A stretch of 45,596 bases of DNA, taken from contig JAFSMU010000015.1 of the NCBI GenBank assembly GCA_017447775.1, positions 1 through 45,596 on the forward strand, read 5' to 3'. The position numbers and the translations under genes are program-made. The stretch comes from Clostridia bacterium. Lineage in GTDB: Bacteria; Bacillota; Clostridia; Oscillospirales; CAG-272. This document shows positions 25,067 through 33,043 of this stretch, piece by piece. How positions within the stretch are numbered: position 1 is the stretch's first letter; every line of letters begins with the position of its first letter. The notes under the pieces are model-generated. The model did not search any database. It was given only the letters and a program-made list of their open reading frames with translations, and was not told the DNA's origin.

Positions 25067-25085
25067 AAAAATAGGCTGAATTTTT

Positions 25086-25484
25086 CTAAGATAAAATCCT
25101 TTTGAAAATAATAGATTTAGGCAATTTGAATTTGTGGCACCAAACTAAAACAGTAAACGAATTAAAGTCAATTACTTTATCAAGTTCAAATTCTATCTCC
25201 TCGATTTTGTTCTCGCTTTCATCATATACCGTCACATAAAGACTTTTGTAGCCGAAAGGACACTGCACGACTAAATGATATGTATAATCTTCGTATAAAA
25301 ACTGACCGTTGTATTTTTCATTTTTGTTTGTATAAAAACTGAATGTTAAACCGATGTCATTGCACACCCATTTGCTATTTTGGGTAGCTAATATGCTACG
25401 AAAATTTTCGCTTTTATTGTTGCACGAACATAGGGAAAAACAAAATAATAGACAAATTAATACTGCTAAAAACATTTTTTTCAT
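25086..25484 (-). CDS. Putative lipoprotein immunity protein
   Basis: A 132-residue protein beginning with a lipoprotein signal (MKKMFLAVLICLLFCFSLCSC, lipobox LCSC), then a short beta-rich domain. The AAAAGGAG ribosome site lies inside the end of the preceding toxin tail, which stops at 25489, so the pair is coupled. A membrane-anchored location would fit protection against a toxin arriving from outside or acting at the envelope. I do not recognise the family. The immunity role is from position only. Confidence 0.65.
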   Translation of the reverse strand: MKKMFLAVLICLLFCFSLCSCNNKSENFRSILATQNSKWVCNDIGLTFSFYTNKNEKYNGQFLYEDYTYHLVVQCPFGYKSLYVTVYDESENKIEEIEFELDKVIDFNSFTVLVWCHKFKLPKSIIFKRILS

Positions 25485-25488
25485 CGGT

Positions 25489-25745
25489 TTACTCCTTTTG
25501 GGGGAAAATTTTAATTATTTTTTTGTTAATGCCGTAAATACATATTAAATTGCCATCTCTAACACAATTTGTACTATAAAAATCATATCCTCCGGCGTGA
25601 TCAGTACAATCATTCCAAATATCCCGTGCTTGATGAATTGTCCCGCTGCAGCATAACAGTATATGTAGTACCTACATATTCACCGACTATGTTCTGCCCG
25701 TCCCAAATATGCTTTGTATTGCCGATGGAATGGCGCAGTCCGTCA
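25489..25745 (-). pseudogene. Rhs core remnant 4 with toxin tail
   Basis: Bases 25745-25661 encode DGLRHSIGNTKHIWDG and QNIVGEYVGTTY, matching remnants 1 and 3; this frame stops near 25607. Another frame gives QARDIWNDCTDHAGGYDFYS, TNCVRDGNLICIYGINKKII and a stop at 25491, which reads as the C-terminal end of a toxin. The frames do not join, so this is a recombination scar rather than a working toxin. Confidence 0.75.
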
Positions 25746-25759
25746 TTGGAGATAAAATG

Positions 25760-26317
25760 CTATTTTTTATATATCTCTAATCCTTTTAGGTTGTGTCCGC
25801 AATAAAGAGTAATTAAACGATTTTCAAATTTCTTCCACGACACAGACATAATGTTTGTTTTGCTATGAGGAATAAATTCTTTTTCCGGTTTTTTAGCATT
25901 AATAAAATTACAAATATAATTCAAATTTGGAGAAAGCTCTTTTTTTGATCTTGTAACAATTTCAATTCTAAATTGTGGCAAAAATCCATACTCGTCAACC
26001 TCGTATTTCAGTTTGGATTTTTCAGCGATATCTTCCGCGGGACGTACCCCATCAATGGGCCAAAAGCGTTCCTCGTATTTTGAAAATCCAATTTGAACAA
26101 AATCTAGTTTATTGAATTCCTCAACGGTTGTCGGTATTTTGTCGTCTTTTGTGATTTTCACATAAACGATAGGGATTATGTGTTTCGGATACCACTCAGC
26201 TTCATCAACTTTTTGTATTAATAAGTATCGACCAAAAATATTCATTTCCTTAGCCAAATGGCTTTCTAAGCGATAAGCAAATACATCTCCTGTCTTCCAC
26301 TCACATTTGTAAGGCAT
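25760..26317 (-). CDS. Putative Imm26-like immunity protein
   Basis: A 185-residue soluble protein beginning MPYKCEWKTGDVFAYRLES. The opening (x-GDVFAYRL, then FGRYLLIQKV and IIPIVYVKIT) resembles the Imm26 family (GDIFAIPL type) of polymorphic-toxin immunity proteins; this is recognition by pattern and not certain. Start 26317 is chosen because AAAGGTGAG lies 7 bases upstream; the GTG at 26329 falls inside that site. It ends 15 bases before Rhs remnant 4, so it heads the surviving array. The codon use is AT-rich. Its matching toxin is not in the window. Confidence 0.65.
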   Translation of the reverse strand: MPYKCEWKTGDVFAYRLESHLAKEMNIFGRYLLIQKVDEAEWYPKHIIPIVYVKITKDDKIPTTVEEFNKLDFVQIGFSKYEERFWPIDGVRPAEDIAEKSKLKYEVDEYGFLPQFRIEIVTRSKKELSPNLNYICNFINAKKPEKEFIPHSKTNIMSVSWKKFENRLITLYCGHNLKGLEIYKK

Positions 26318-26354
26318 ATTTTGGCTCACCTTTCTTAAACATTTTTTATTTCAG

Positions 26355-26435
26355 TTACCAGTCCAATATAGTATCATCATGGAATGATAATTCCTTTGTG
26401 TTTAACAGAAATGCATTTGATTTGTTAATAACCAT
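26355..26435 (-). CDS. Short ORF, perhaps a truncated gene start
   Basis: A 26-residue reading frame with an ideal GGAGG site 7 bases before the ATG: MVINKSNAFLLNTKELSFHD followed by DTILDW. The pattern leading to SFHD recalls the beginning of larger immunity-like proteins with an FHDSxI motif, so it may be a truncated remnant of one. It precedes the Imm26-like gene by 37 bases and shares its promoter. It could also be a leader peptide. Confidence 0.35.
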   Translation of the reverse strand: MVINKSNAFLLNTKELSFHDDTILDW

Positions 26436-26470
26436 TTTTTATCCTCCAAAATACCAAACTCTCTACTATA

Positions 26471-26500
26471 ATAATACAAAAAACGGGCAAAATTCGACAA
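26471..26500 (-). promoter_or_regulatory. Promoter of the immunity-like array
   Basis: Minus strand TTGTCG (26500-26495), 18-base spacer, TATTAT (26476-26471), followed 36 bases later by the short ORF. The rest of 26436-26635 is AT-rich and holds nothing else I can identify. Confidence 0.45.
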
Positions 26501-26741
26501 GATTTTAGAAAAAATTTTTCAAAAAATGCATTTTTGTATATTTGCACAACTATTTGATGCTGTTTTTGTAAAAGTTTCACAGTCTTTTTTGCATATTTTG
26601 CGGCAGGTACATCACCTGATTTTAACCGATTTAATAAAAATCCACCCGCGTAGCGGGTGGTTTTTCCTTTTCGGGCATAGCCCTAAACGAAACCGGCAAC
26701 GCACAAGTGCGTCTTATGTTGGCCTGCCAGCCATGCAATTG

Positions 26742-27211
26742 TTATTTACTACCCATAAATGGGTCCCGTGGGTCAAATATGCTCAATTGATCACTCTCTT
26801 GGTCATTCTTCAACTGATTTGCTATGTATTCCTTTATGGCTTTTGTGTTTTTCCCCACGGTGTCAACGTAATATCCCTTACACCAAAATTCGCGGTTTCG
26901 GTATGCAAATTTCATATTGCCCCATTTCTGGAATATCATCAGCAACTTTTCCCTTTCAAATATCCCATGAATCCCGAAACGCTCATTTTGGGCGGGATTG
27001 CTATCATCATATGTATATGATCCGGACATACCTCCCCCTCTATTATTTCAACTCCTTTCCACTCGCATAATTGCCTTAATATCTCTCGTACCTCTTTCCG
27101 TTTCTCTTCAAAAAATACTTTTCTCCTGTATTTCGGCGCAAATACTATATGGTACTTGCAATTCCATTTTGTGTGTGCTAAACTATTTATGTCTATGTTT
27201 TCTTTTTTCAT
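26742..27211 (-). pseudogene. tnpA: IS200 transposase TnpA, frameshifted
   Basis: A Y1 (HUH) single-strand transposase of about 155 residues split in two frames. The first part runs MKKENIDINSLAHTKWNCKY to GYLKGKSC and contains the metal-binding HIH in PDHIHMMI. The second part continues LMIFQKWGNMKFAYRNREFW, with the catalytic Tyr in GYYVDTVG, and ends DPFMGSK. Normal family members read GYLKGKSSLMIF, so one base is missing near 26943. Both catalytic motifs survive but the protein cannot be made whole without a frameshift. Confidence 0.9.
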
Positions 27212-27216
27212 AGATT

Positions 27217-27287
27217 AAATCCTCCGATTTGTTTTTATTTATTTCGACTGGCAGGTCGTCGTAATTATATCACAAATCGGAGGATTT
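27217..27287 (-). promoter_or_regulatory. Fold-back leader sequestering the tnpA ribosome site
   Basis: A perfect 16-bp inverted repeat: AAATCCTCCGATTTGT as read on plus at 27217-27232 and its complement at 27272-27287. In the minus-strand transcript the downstream arm contains CGGAGG, the tnpA ribosome site, and would be paired. A TATAAT (27269-27264) lies between the arms, so transcripts starting there lack the upstream arm and stay open, while read-through transcripts fold. IS200 and IS10 are known to use such protection. Confidence 0.7.
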
Positions 27288-27347
27288 TTCTTCACCGGTT
27301 AACCTTTACTGAACCACGCGACTATCGCGTGGTTTTCGGTAGACAAT

Positions 27348-27377
27348 AAAAATCCACCCGCATAGCAGGTGGATTTT
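27348..27377 (-). terminator. Intrinsic terminator after the MacB-like permease
   Basis: Minus strand AAAATCCACCTGC-tat-GCGGGTGGATTTTT. It nearly duplicates the IS200 right-end hairpin at 26636-26665, so it may be a remnant of an earlier IS copy used as a terminator. Confidence 0.7.
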
Positions 27378-27407
27378 CTTTTCCGGCGCCCGGTTTCGGT
27401 TTTATAC

Positions 27408-29801
27408 TTATTCCGCGTTTTTCAGCGCTTCGACCATGTCTATCTTTCTGTTTTTGCGCGCGACCATCCAGCCGACCAGCAGCGATACACCGAATGTCAG
27501 CAGGATCGAAACCGAGTATGTCAGCGGGCCGAGCATCAGCTTCATTTCATATTCGCCGGCAAGTGCGGTAATGAGCCAATACAGCGTCCCGACCCCGGCA
27601 GGCATACCGAGGATCACGCCGATCACCGTCAGCCAGACGTTCTGCGAGATCAGCAGCTGACCGATCTTTTTGCTGCGAAATCCGAGCACCTTCAACGTGG
27701 CAAGCTCGCGGGAGCGCTCGACGTAGCTCATCACGCCGAGGTTGTAGAGCACCACGATCCCGAGGATCACGGCGGCGACGACGAGGATCAGCACCATGCT
27801 GTCCATTATCTGAACAAAACTGCCGAAGCTGTCCATAAGCTGCTTTTTGTCCTGTTTGCCGGAGATCAGATCCGACGACGGGATATCACTTGAATCCTTG
27901 TTCGTATAAACGGCGGACACGCTGTATTTGATCCCGAGTTCATCGGCGTATTTGTCGGTCATCGTGACGCTCTCTGTCATGATCGAGCGGTTGTAACCGA
28001 CGACTTTGACGCGGTACGTCTCCTCGCCGCCGTATGGCGAGAACTCGATGTATTCTCCGATCTTCGCGCGATCAGAAAGCCGCTGGCAAAGATAGACGCC
28101 GTCGTTTTGCAGATCGATCTCTTTGTTGTCTTCGTCGATCACGCTGAGTCTGCCGTTTTCGTTATGAACGATATCGAGCGTCGCTGTATAGCCGTCGATG
28201 CTGATGCCGGAATAGCTCTCCCAGTCGGCATCGAGATCGGCGATCAGATGATCGACCTTTTCGCGTTCAGTGTTCTCAACAATGTTGACTTTTGTCGCGT
28301 AGTGTGAAACGCCGTTGTCGAGGAGGTCGAGGAATCCCGCCATTGTGTCGCGCATACCGAGCCCGCCGACGAGCAGGATCATACATCCGATGATGCCGAC
28401 GAGCGTCATTGCAAAACGGCTCTTGTGGCGCATAAGGTCGCGCATGTTCCATTTCGTCGCAAATCGCATCTTGGAAAAAAACGGGAGTTTTTCAAGAACA
28501 GATTTTTTCATCTTCTTCGGCGTATATGGACGGAGCGCGTCCGCCGCCGTGCCGCGAAGCTGGGCACGCACCGAGAGAAAGCTGATCAGCGCGAGCAGCA
28601 GCACCGTTCCGGCGATAATCGGATAGCAGAACGCGGGCGTTGCCGCCGACCAGTCGGGCATATCGAAATACGTTCCCATCATTCCGTTTTCGCTCATGAT
28701 AAGTTTGCATACAAAATATCCGAGTACCGCGCCGAGCGCCGCCCCGACAATACCGATAAACAGACCGTAGAACGAATAGTGGAGAAGAATCGTGCGATTC
28801 TTGAAACCGAGCGCTTTGAGTACGCCTATCTGCGTCTTTTCCTGGGTGGCTATGCGATGCATCGTCGTCACCATCGTCAAAATCGCGATCGCAAGGAACA
28901 GCACCGGAAGTATGGAGCCCATCGTCTTTCCTTCTTTCGCCTCGCCCATCGCTTCCCTATACACTGCGTGATCGTCCTTTGATACGACCATCAGCGTTCT
29001 GCCGAGTTTTTCCTTCACGGCTTCTTCCAGTTCGGATTTTCCGAGTCCCGAGATCAGATTTATCTGCGGAAACGATTTGTCGATTGCTTCCGTCAGCATT
29101 TCGTCCGTCAGCATTGCTTCCGCCTGTTCTTTTGCCATATCAGCCGGAACGCCCGCTTTTTGAAGTTCGTCGGTCAGGGTGTTCAGCGCCTTTTCGCGGA
29201 TGATCGCTCCGAGTTTGGCGGGTGAAATATATGCGTAGCCGAAAGTATTGAAATCAGGCATGACCTGGTTGCTGTCGGCAAGGCAGATCATATGCTCGCC
29301 GGCTTTGATGAGCCCGACGACGCGGCTTTCGATATCCAGCCCCTGAAATTCGAGCGTGAGGGTATCGCCGATCTCGATATTATTCAGCCTCGCAAATTTG
29401 TCGGACAGCCAGATGCCGTCGCCGTTTTCGTCATATCCGTCGCCGCTTATCAGCGTAAAGATCGAAACGGAATAATTCTCCGAAACGTCGAGCGTGAGCG
29501 CCTTTTTGCTGTCTCCCTTTATTTCAAGATTGACCGAAAGATACCGCGTCGCCGCGTCCACGCCGTCAATCGAGGCGATCTTTTCGAGATCGTCTTTTGT
29601 AAAGCCGCTTTCCGAATACATTCGATAATCGGCGTATTTCGTTTCTTCAAAGAACTTCCCGACGTCGTATTCAATTGTCTTCCATTCCATGTTGAATCCA
29701 AGGAAGATGCCGATCCCGAGCGTCATCATAATGATCATCGATATGAACTGGGCTTTGTAGCTCCAAGCGGTGCGAAGCAGTTTACGAAGCAGCATCACCA
29801 T
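27408..29801 (-). CDS. MacB/FtsX-type ABC transporter permease
   Basis: A 797-residue permease. Topology: one N-terminal helix (SMIIMMTLGIGIFLGF), a large extracytoplasmic domain (about 40-290), three helices of a first FtsX domain, a further helix near 450, a second extracytoplasmic domain, and three helices of a second FtsX domain at the C-terminus. This is the enlarged Firmicutes form in which one chain carries two FtsX units. It does not move substrate through a channel but couples ATP hydrolysis to an outside event such as export or antimicrobial-peptide resistance. It overlaps the partner ATPase gene at 29795; an alternative start is the ATG at 29795. It ends the gene train that begins near 38.4 kb. 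Confidence 0.9.
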   Translation of the reverse strand: MVMLLRKLLRTAWSYKAQFISMIIMMTLGIGIFLGFNMEWKTIEYDVGKFFEETKYADYRMYSESGFTKDDLEKIASIDGVDAATRYLSVNLEIKGDSKKALTLDVSENYSVSIFTLISGDGYDENGDGIWLSDKFARLNNIEIGDTLTLEFQGLDIESRVVGLIKAGEHMICLADSNQVMPDFNTFGYAYISPAKLGAIIREKALNTLTDELQKAGVPADMAKEQAEAMLTDEMLTEAIDKSFPQINLISGLGKSELEEAVKEKLGRTLMVVSKDDHAVYREAMGEAKEGKTMGSILPVLFLAIAILTMVTTMHRIATQEKTQIGVLKALGFKNRTILLHYSFYGLFIGIVGAALGAVLGYFVCKLIMSENGMMGTYFDMPDWSAATPAFCYPIIAGTVLLLALISFLSVRAQLRGTAADALRPYTPKKMKKSVLEKLPFFSKMRFATKWNMRDLMRHKSRFAMTLVGIIGCMILLVGGLGMRDTMAGFLDLLDNGVSHYATKVNIVENTEREKVDHLIADLDADWESYSGISIDGYTATLDIVHNENGRLSVIDEDNKEIDLQNDGVYLCQRLSDRAKIGEYIEFSPYGGEETYRVKVVGYNRSIMTESVTMTDKYADELGIKYSVSAVYTNKDSSDIPSSDLISGKQDKKQLMDSFGSFVQIMDSMVLILVVAAVILGIVVLYNLGVMSYVERSRELATLKVLGFRSKKIGQLLISQNVWLTVIGVILGMPAGVGTLYWLITALAGEYEMKLMLGPLTYSVSILLTFGVSLLVGWMVARKNRKIDMVEALKNAE

Positions 29802-30496
29802 TCCACCTCGTCAGCGGAAAGCGGATTTTCCTGCTCGGTGACCTCGCGGATCTTTCCGTTCTTGACGCGGATAACAACGTCCGCCATTTTTGCGATATTC
29901 TGATTGTGCGTCACGATGACTATGGTCTTGCCGTAGTTTTTCGCCATATCCAGCAGTAGCCCCAGCACCATAACGCCCGTTTCTGAATCAAGAGCGCCGG
30001 TCGGCTCGTCGCAAAGCAGTATTTTCGGGTTTTTCGCAAGCGCCCGGGCGATCGAAATACGCTGCTGTTCGCCGCCCGACAACTCCGACGGGAAGTTGTT
30101 CAGATGGTCGAGAAGTCCGACCTTGTCGATCATATCTTTGGCGTCGAGCGCGTTTTTCGATATCTCTGAAACGAGCTTGACGTTTTCATAGACCGTCAGC
30201 GTCGGAATAAGGTTGTAAAACTGGAACACAAAACCGACCGTCGACGCGCGGTAGTCGGCGAGTTCGTTGTCGCTTAGTTTTGAAATATCCGCTCCCGCGA
30301 CAGTGATGGTCCCTTCGCTCGGACTGTCAAGTCCGCCGAGCAGATTGAGCAGCGTGCTTTTGCCCGCGCCGGACGGCCCGAGTATTACAACGAATTTACC
30401 CTCGTCAAGCGTAAAGCTGACGTGATCCAGCGCGCGAAGCTCGTGATCGCCGCTTTTATAGATCCTTGAAACGTTATCAAATTGAACGATAGACAT
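29795..30496 (-). CDS. MacB/LolD-type ABC ATPase
   Basis: A 233-residue ATP-binding subunit with Walker [11 protein letters not shown] loop near FQFYN, signature [15 protein letters not shown], Walker [13 protein letters not shown] and switch His in IVTHN: a complete, standard ATPase of the type that pairs with FtsX permeases. The start at 30496 (MSIVQFDNV) has TGGAGG 7 bases upstream; a longer frame from 30520 would place that site inside the gene. Its end overlaps the permease gene, so the two act together. About 130 bases without a gene separate it from 30626; I see nothing clear there. Confidence 0.92.
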   Translation of the reverse strand: MSIVQFDNVSRIYKSGDHELRALDHVSFTLDEGKFVVILGPSGAGKSTLLNLLGGLDSPSEGTITVAGADISKLSDNELADYRASTVGFVFQFYNLIPTLTVYENVKLVSEISKNALDAKDMIDKVGLLDHLNNFPSELSGGEQQRISIARALAKNPKILLCDEPTGALDSETGVMVLGLLLDMAKNYGKTIVIVTHNQNIAKMADVVIRVKNGKIREVTEQENPLSADEVEW

Positions 30497-30625
30497 AATG
30501 TACCTCCAATGTATTATCAAAGCGCCCCACCGAGCGCCGTCATTGACGTGAATTCGAGCGCAAACGTCGCCAAGTCCGCAAGCCCGTAAGCGCGCTGAGC
30601 CGTGCGACTCTGTCCCAAAACATAT

Positions 30626-30934
30626 TTACACGCTTTCTGTTCTTTCCCACCCGTCGCCCGCGTCGGTTTCGTGACGGACGAAACGGAAATCGCAGAGATC
30701 TCCTCCCCGGCAGAGCGTCTTTTTGCGGATGAAATCGGTGTACGGCAGATTGCCGTAGTTGATGATGTCTGCCTGACAGCACATTGCGCCGAGCTTCAGA
30801 AGTCCGCGTCTGCCGAGTATCTTCTGATAAATGCAATCGTTGCATTCAAAGTGAAATTCGTTTTCCGGAAGCGTCGGAAAATAGTTTTGATAACGGCTCA
30901 CTATCACGAGCGCCTCAGGGGTATAGGGTTTCAT
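30626..30934 (-). CDS. Short ATC-hydrolase-like protein (C-terminal half)
   Basis: A 102-residue protein matching only the C-terminal half of the L-2-amino-thiazoline-4-carboxylic acid hydrolase (ATC hydrolase) family: a Cys pair (FECNDCIYQKI), then LGAMCCQADI and FIRKKTLCRGGDLCDFRF, which mirrors the family ending T-L-x-x-G-G-x-x-C-D-F. Family members are usually about 200 residues, so this is short, though it has its own ATG 8 bases after the preceding methyltransferase. It is one of three relatives in this gene train (also 31568 and 37427). It may be a separate small form or a truncated one. Substrate unknown. Confidence 0.6.
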   Translation of the reverse strand: MKPYTPEALVIVSRYQNYFPTLPENEFHFECNDCIYQKILGRRGLLKLGAMCCQADIINYGNLPYTDFIRKKTLCRGGDLCDFRFVRHETDAGDGWERTESV

Positions 30935-30941
30935 AACGATC

Positions 30942-31565
30942 TCACTTTCTCGCGATGACAGTGATCCACGGCTTGCCGTTATAATGATCGGACCTGACGT
31001 CGGAAAAGCCCGCCGCCGTCAGCGACGCCGATATTTCTTCCGCCGTGTAACACTTCATCCCGTCGATGATCTTTTCGTACTTCAGGCTCGTTTCATCCGT
31101 ACCGTCCGACTCGTTGCAGATCATGAACGCGCCGCCCGGCTTCAGTATTCTGTACACTTGGGCAAAGCAATGCTCAAGTCCCGGCCAGAAATAGACCGTT
31201 TCAAATGCGGTTGCAAGGTCAAACGCACCGTCCTCAAAAGGAAGTTCGGCGACGTTGCCGCAAATCACGGCGCATCTGCCCGCCGCGATCATATCCTTAT
31301 TGAGTTCCTTCGCCTTTTCGACAGAGACAGGCGAATAATCGAGCGCGGTAATCTTCGCCTTCGGATAACGTTTCAAAAGCTCCGCCGTGTTCCGTCCGCC
31401 GCCGCAGCCGAGCTCGGCGATATTGGCGGGAGCGATCCCGTCAAGATGCGTCATTCCCCAGTCGGCGAGCTTCGCGTGCCCTCCGTTCATTCCGTTTACC
31501 ATCATCTTGCCGAGAAAGCCCTCCGGCTTTCTTGTCTGATTGACGAATTTTTTGAAGAGTCCCAT
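30942..31565 (-). CDS. Class I SAM-dependent methyltransferase
   Basis: A 207-residue soluble methyltransferase. Motif I is AELGCGGGRNT near residue 51, the acidic residue at the end of strand 2 is in ITALDYSP, motif II-like LPFEDGAFDLATAFETVYFW, and motif III ILKPGGAFMICNE. The start at 31565 has AAAGGGA upstream and is two bases after the stop of the ATC-hydrolase-like gene. It resembles the UbiE/Methyltransf_11 group; the substrate cannot be read. It is followed by the short ATC-hydrolase-like gene. Confidence 0.88.
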   Translation of the reverse strand: MGLFKKFVNQTRKPEGFLGKMMVNGMNGGHAKLADWGMTHLDGIAPANIAELGCGGGRNTAELLKRYPKAKITALDYSPVSVEKAKELNKDMIAAGRCAVICGNVAELPFEDGAFDLATAFETVYFWPGLEHCFAQVYRILKPGGAFMICNESDGTDETSLKYEKIIDGMKCYTAEEISASLTAAGFSDVRSDHYNGKPWITVIARK

Positions 31566-31567
31566 AA

Positions 31568-32203
31568 TCAAATCCCTTTCTTTTTGTAACCGCAGTCGCA
31601 ATACGGACCGCCGGACGCCAACGTGTATTCCCTGACGAAAACGGCGGCTCCGCCTGCCTCGCTCATTGTATAATCGAGCCGGCACATTGCCGGGATATAC
31701 TCTTTCAGTCCGAGCTCCGTCATCAGCGTACAGATACCGCATTTGTAGAATCGCGCCTCATATCCCGAGCCGTCCTGATACGGAAGATATTCCATATTCC
31801 AGGAGTATTTGTTTCTGTCGGCAGCTTTGAGAGCCGCCGCTCTTTTCATTTTGTCGATATCCCTTTTTCCGAACTTTTTCCTGCCGCTCTGTCTGCAGAA
31901 CCACCTCATCGCGCCGGTCATCATCGAATCACGGTAATAAGCTGTCATTTTATCGAGCGAGTGTCTTTCGGGAAGATTCAGGCAGAACGCCGAGAACATG
32001 GCGCAGCTAACTATATTCATAAGAAATATATCGCCGCGCTCAAAGGTCGGAAGCGACGCGATGATCTCTTTATATTTTCTCTTTGCCCATGCCGCAGTAT
32101 CTTTCGCCATCACCTTATCATATCCGAGGACGACGGACAGGTTCTTTTGAAACGATCTTCCGAAAAGCAGCCACATCCCGGCGGGCATTCCGATATAGTT
32201 CAT
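31568..32203 (-). CDS. ATC-hydrolase-family protein, full length
   Basis: A 211-residue protein resembling the L-2-amino-thiazoline-4-carboxylic acid hydrolase family. It has an N-terminal helical part (about 1-140) and the conserved C-terminal block with FYKCGICTLMTELG, MCRLDYTM and REYTLASGGPYCDCGY. In Pseudomonas the namesake enzyme opens a thiazoline ring on the way to cysteine; many Firmicutes relatives have unknown substrates. No signal peptide. It is the most complete of three relatives in this gene train. It is 3 bases after the LCMT-type methyltransferase and 2 bases before the next methyltransferase, so tightly coupled. Confidence 0.75.
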   Translation of the reverse strand: MNYIGMPAGMWLLFGRSFQKNLSVVLGYDKVMAKDTAAWAKRKYKEIIASLPTFERGDIFLMNIVSCAMFSAFCLNLPERHSLDKMTAYYRDSMMTGAMRWFCRQSGRKKFGKRDIDKMKRAAALKAADRNKYSWNMEYLPYQDGSGYEARFYKCGICTLMTELGLKEYIPAMCRLDYTMSEAGGAAVFVREYTLASGGPYCDCGYKKKGI

Positions 32204-32206
32204 ATT

Positions 32207-33043
32207 TCACCCCTTAAAATCCATTCTGACGATCTGCATTTTCATCAATCCGTCGCCAAGCTTTGCAAGCAGACGGAACGATCCGGGTACGGACGGATCC
32301 TTCAGATCGTTATATCCGAGCATATAGCCGCGTGCGGAAACGCGCGCGTTCTTCATCCACGGGATAATATCTTTTTCAATGCTCTCAACGCTGAAATGAT
32401 CGGCTATGGATGTGATGCCCGCTTCCTTCACCCATGTTTTCAGCATGATCTTCACGGCGCGCCTGTTTGCGGTATCAAAGACCAGTCTGCCTCCGGGAAA
32501 ACGCTTCGCCATTTCGCAAAACAGCTTCTTTACGTCTTCGGTCTTGAAATAATAGAAAACTCCCGCGGCGAGAAAGCAGACGCCGTTTTCGGCTTCGATT
32601 TTGTCAAACCACGAATGATCGTTCAGATCGGCGGCGACGTTTTTAATCCGGTCGCTTTCGGGCAGAAGCTCGTTTCTGACGGCGATCACGTCTGGAAGAT
32701 CGAGATTGTAGATCATACACGTTCCGTTATCGCAGTTTTCCGCCGTCTGATCCAGCCCACAGCCGAGATTGACAAGAGCGGCGCGGGGATGATCTTTCAG
32801 ATATTCCTTTGCTTCGATCATCAGATCGTTTTCGCGCATGGCGACTTCCAGCGCGCCGAAACGGTGGGCGAAGCTCTTTGATCTCTTTTCAAGTGCGGAA
32901 AAATCGTAGTCGATGCGGTCGATCAGACCGACCGCTTTTTCATCCCGGAACAGATTCGGGAACTGCTCGGTGCAGAGCTTGCGGCCGTAAAGCGGGATGA
33001 CGAGCGTTTCCTGCACGGTGTTTTTCTCTATATGCATTTTCAT
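32207..33043 (-). CDS. LCMT/PpmA-type O-methyltransferase
   Basis: A 278-residue methyltransferase resembling the leucine carboxyl methyltransferase family (PF04072), used in bacteria for O-methylation of small metabolites. Motifs: ALVNLGCGLDQTAE for SAM, then MIYNLDLPDVIAVRNELLP and AADLNDHSWFD, and GVFYYF. The ATG at 33043 overlaps the stop of the preceding methyltransferase (ATGA); the ATG at 33037 is better spaced from the GGGAG site and is also possible. A still longer frame from 33097 lies inside the previous gene. The substrate is unknown. It is part of a block of three methyltransferases. Confidence 0.82.
   Translation of the reverse strand: MKMHIEKNTVQETLVIPLYGRKLCTEQFPNLFRDEKAVGLIDRIDYDFSALEKRSKSFAHRFGALEVAMRENDLMIEAKEYLKDHPRAALVNLGCGLDQTAENCDNGTCMIYNLDLPDVIAVRNELLPESDRIKNVAADLNDHSWFDKIEAENGVCFLAAGVFYYFKTEDVKKLFCEMAKRFPGGRLVFDTANRRAVKIMLKTWVKEAGITSIADHFSVESIEKDIIPWMKNARVSARGYMLGYNDLKDPSVPGSFRLLAKLGDGLMKMQIVRMDFKG

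Larger units (their letters stand above)
26636..27345 (-). mobile_element. IS200-type insertion sequence
   Basis: An IS200/IS605-family element with only a Y1 transposase gene and no tnpB. The right end carries the hairpin AAAAATCCACCCGC-gta-GCGGGTGG (26636-26660). The left end carries CCACGCG-actat-CGCGTGG (27313-27331). Such subterminal hairpins, rather than terminal inverted repeats, mark this family. Exact ends are estimates. A near copy of the right-end hairpin lies just outside at 27348-27377. Confidence 0.8.

Noticed and set aside
23381..25745. Four similar spaced segments as a CRISPR array
   Set aside because: The repeats are 60-215 bases, unequal in extent, separated by whole genes, and translate into Rhs/YD core sequence.
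26742..27029. A separate 95-residue gene downstream of the IS200 transposase
   Set aside because: Its translation after the first about 29 residues is the missing C-terminal half of TnpA with the catalytic Tyr, so it is one frameshifted gene.
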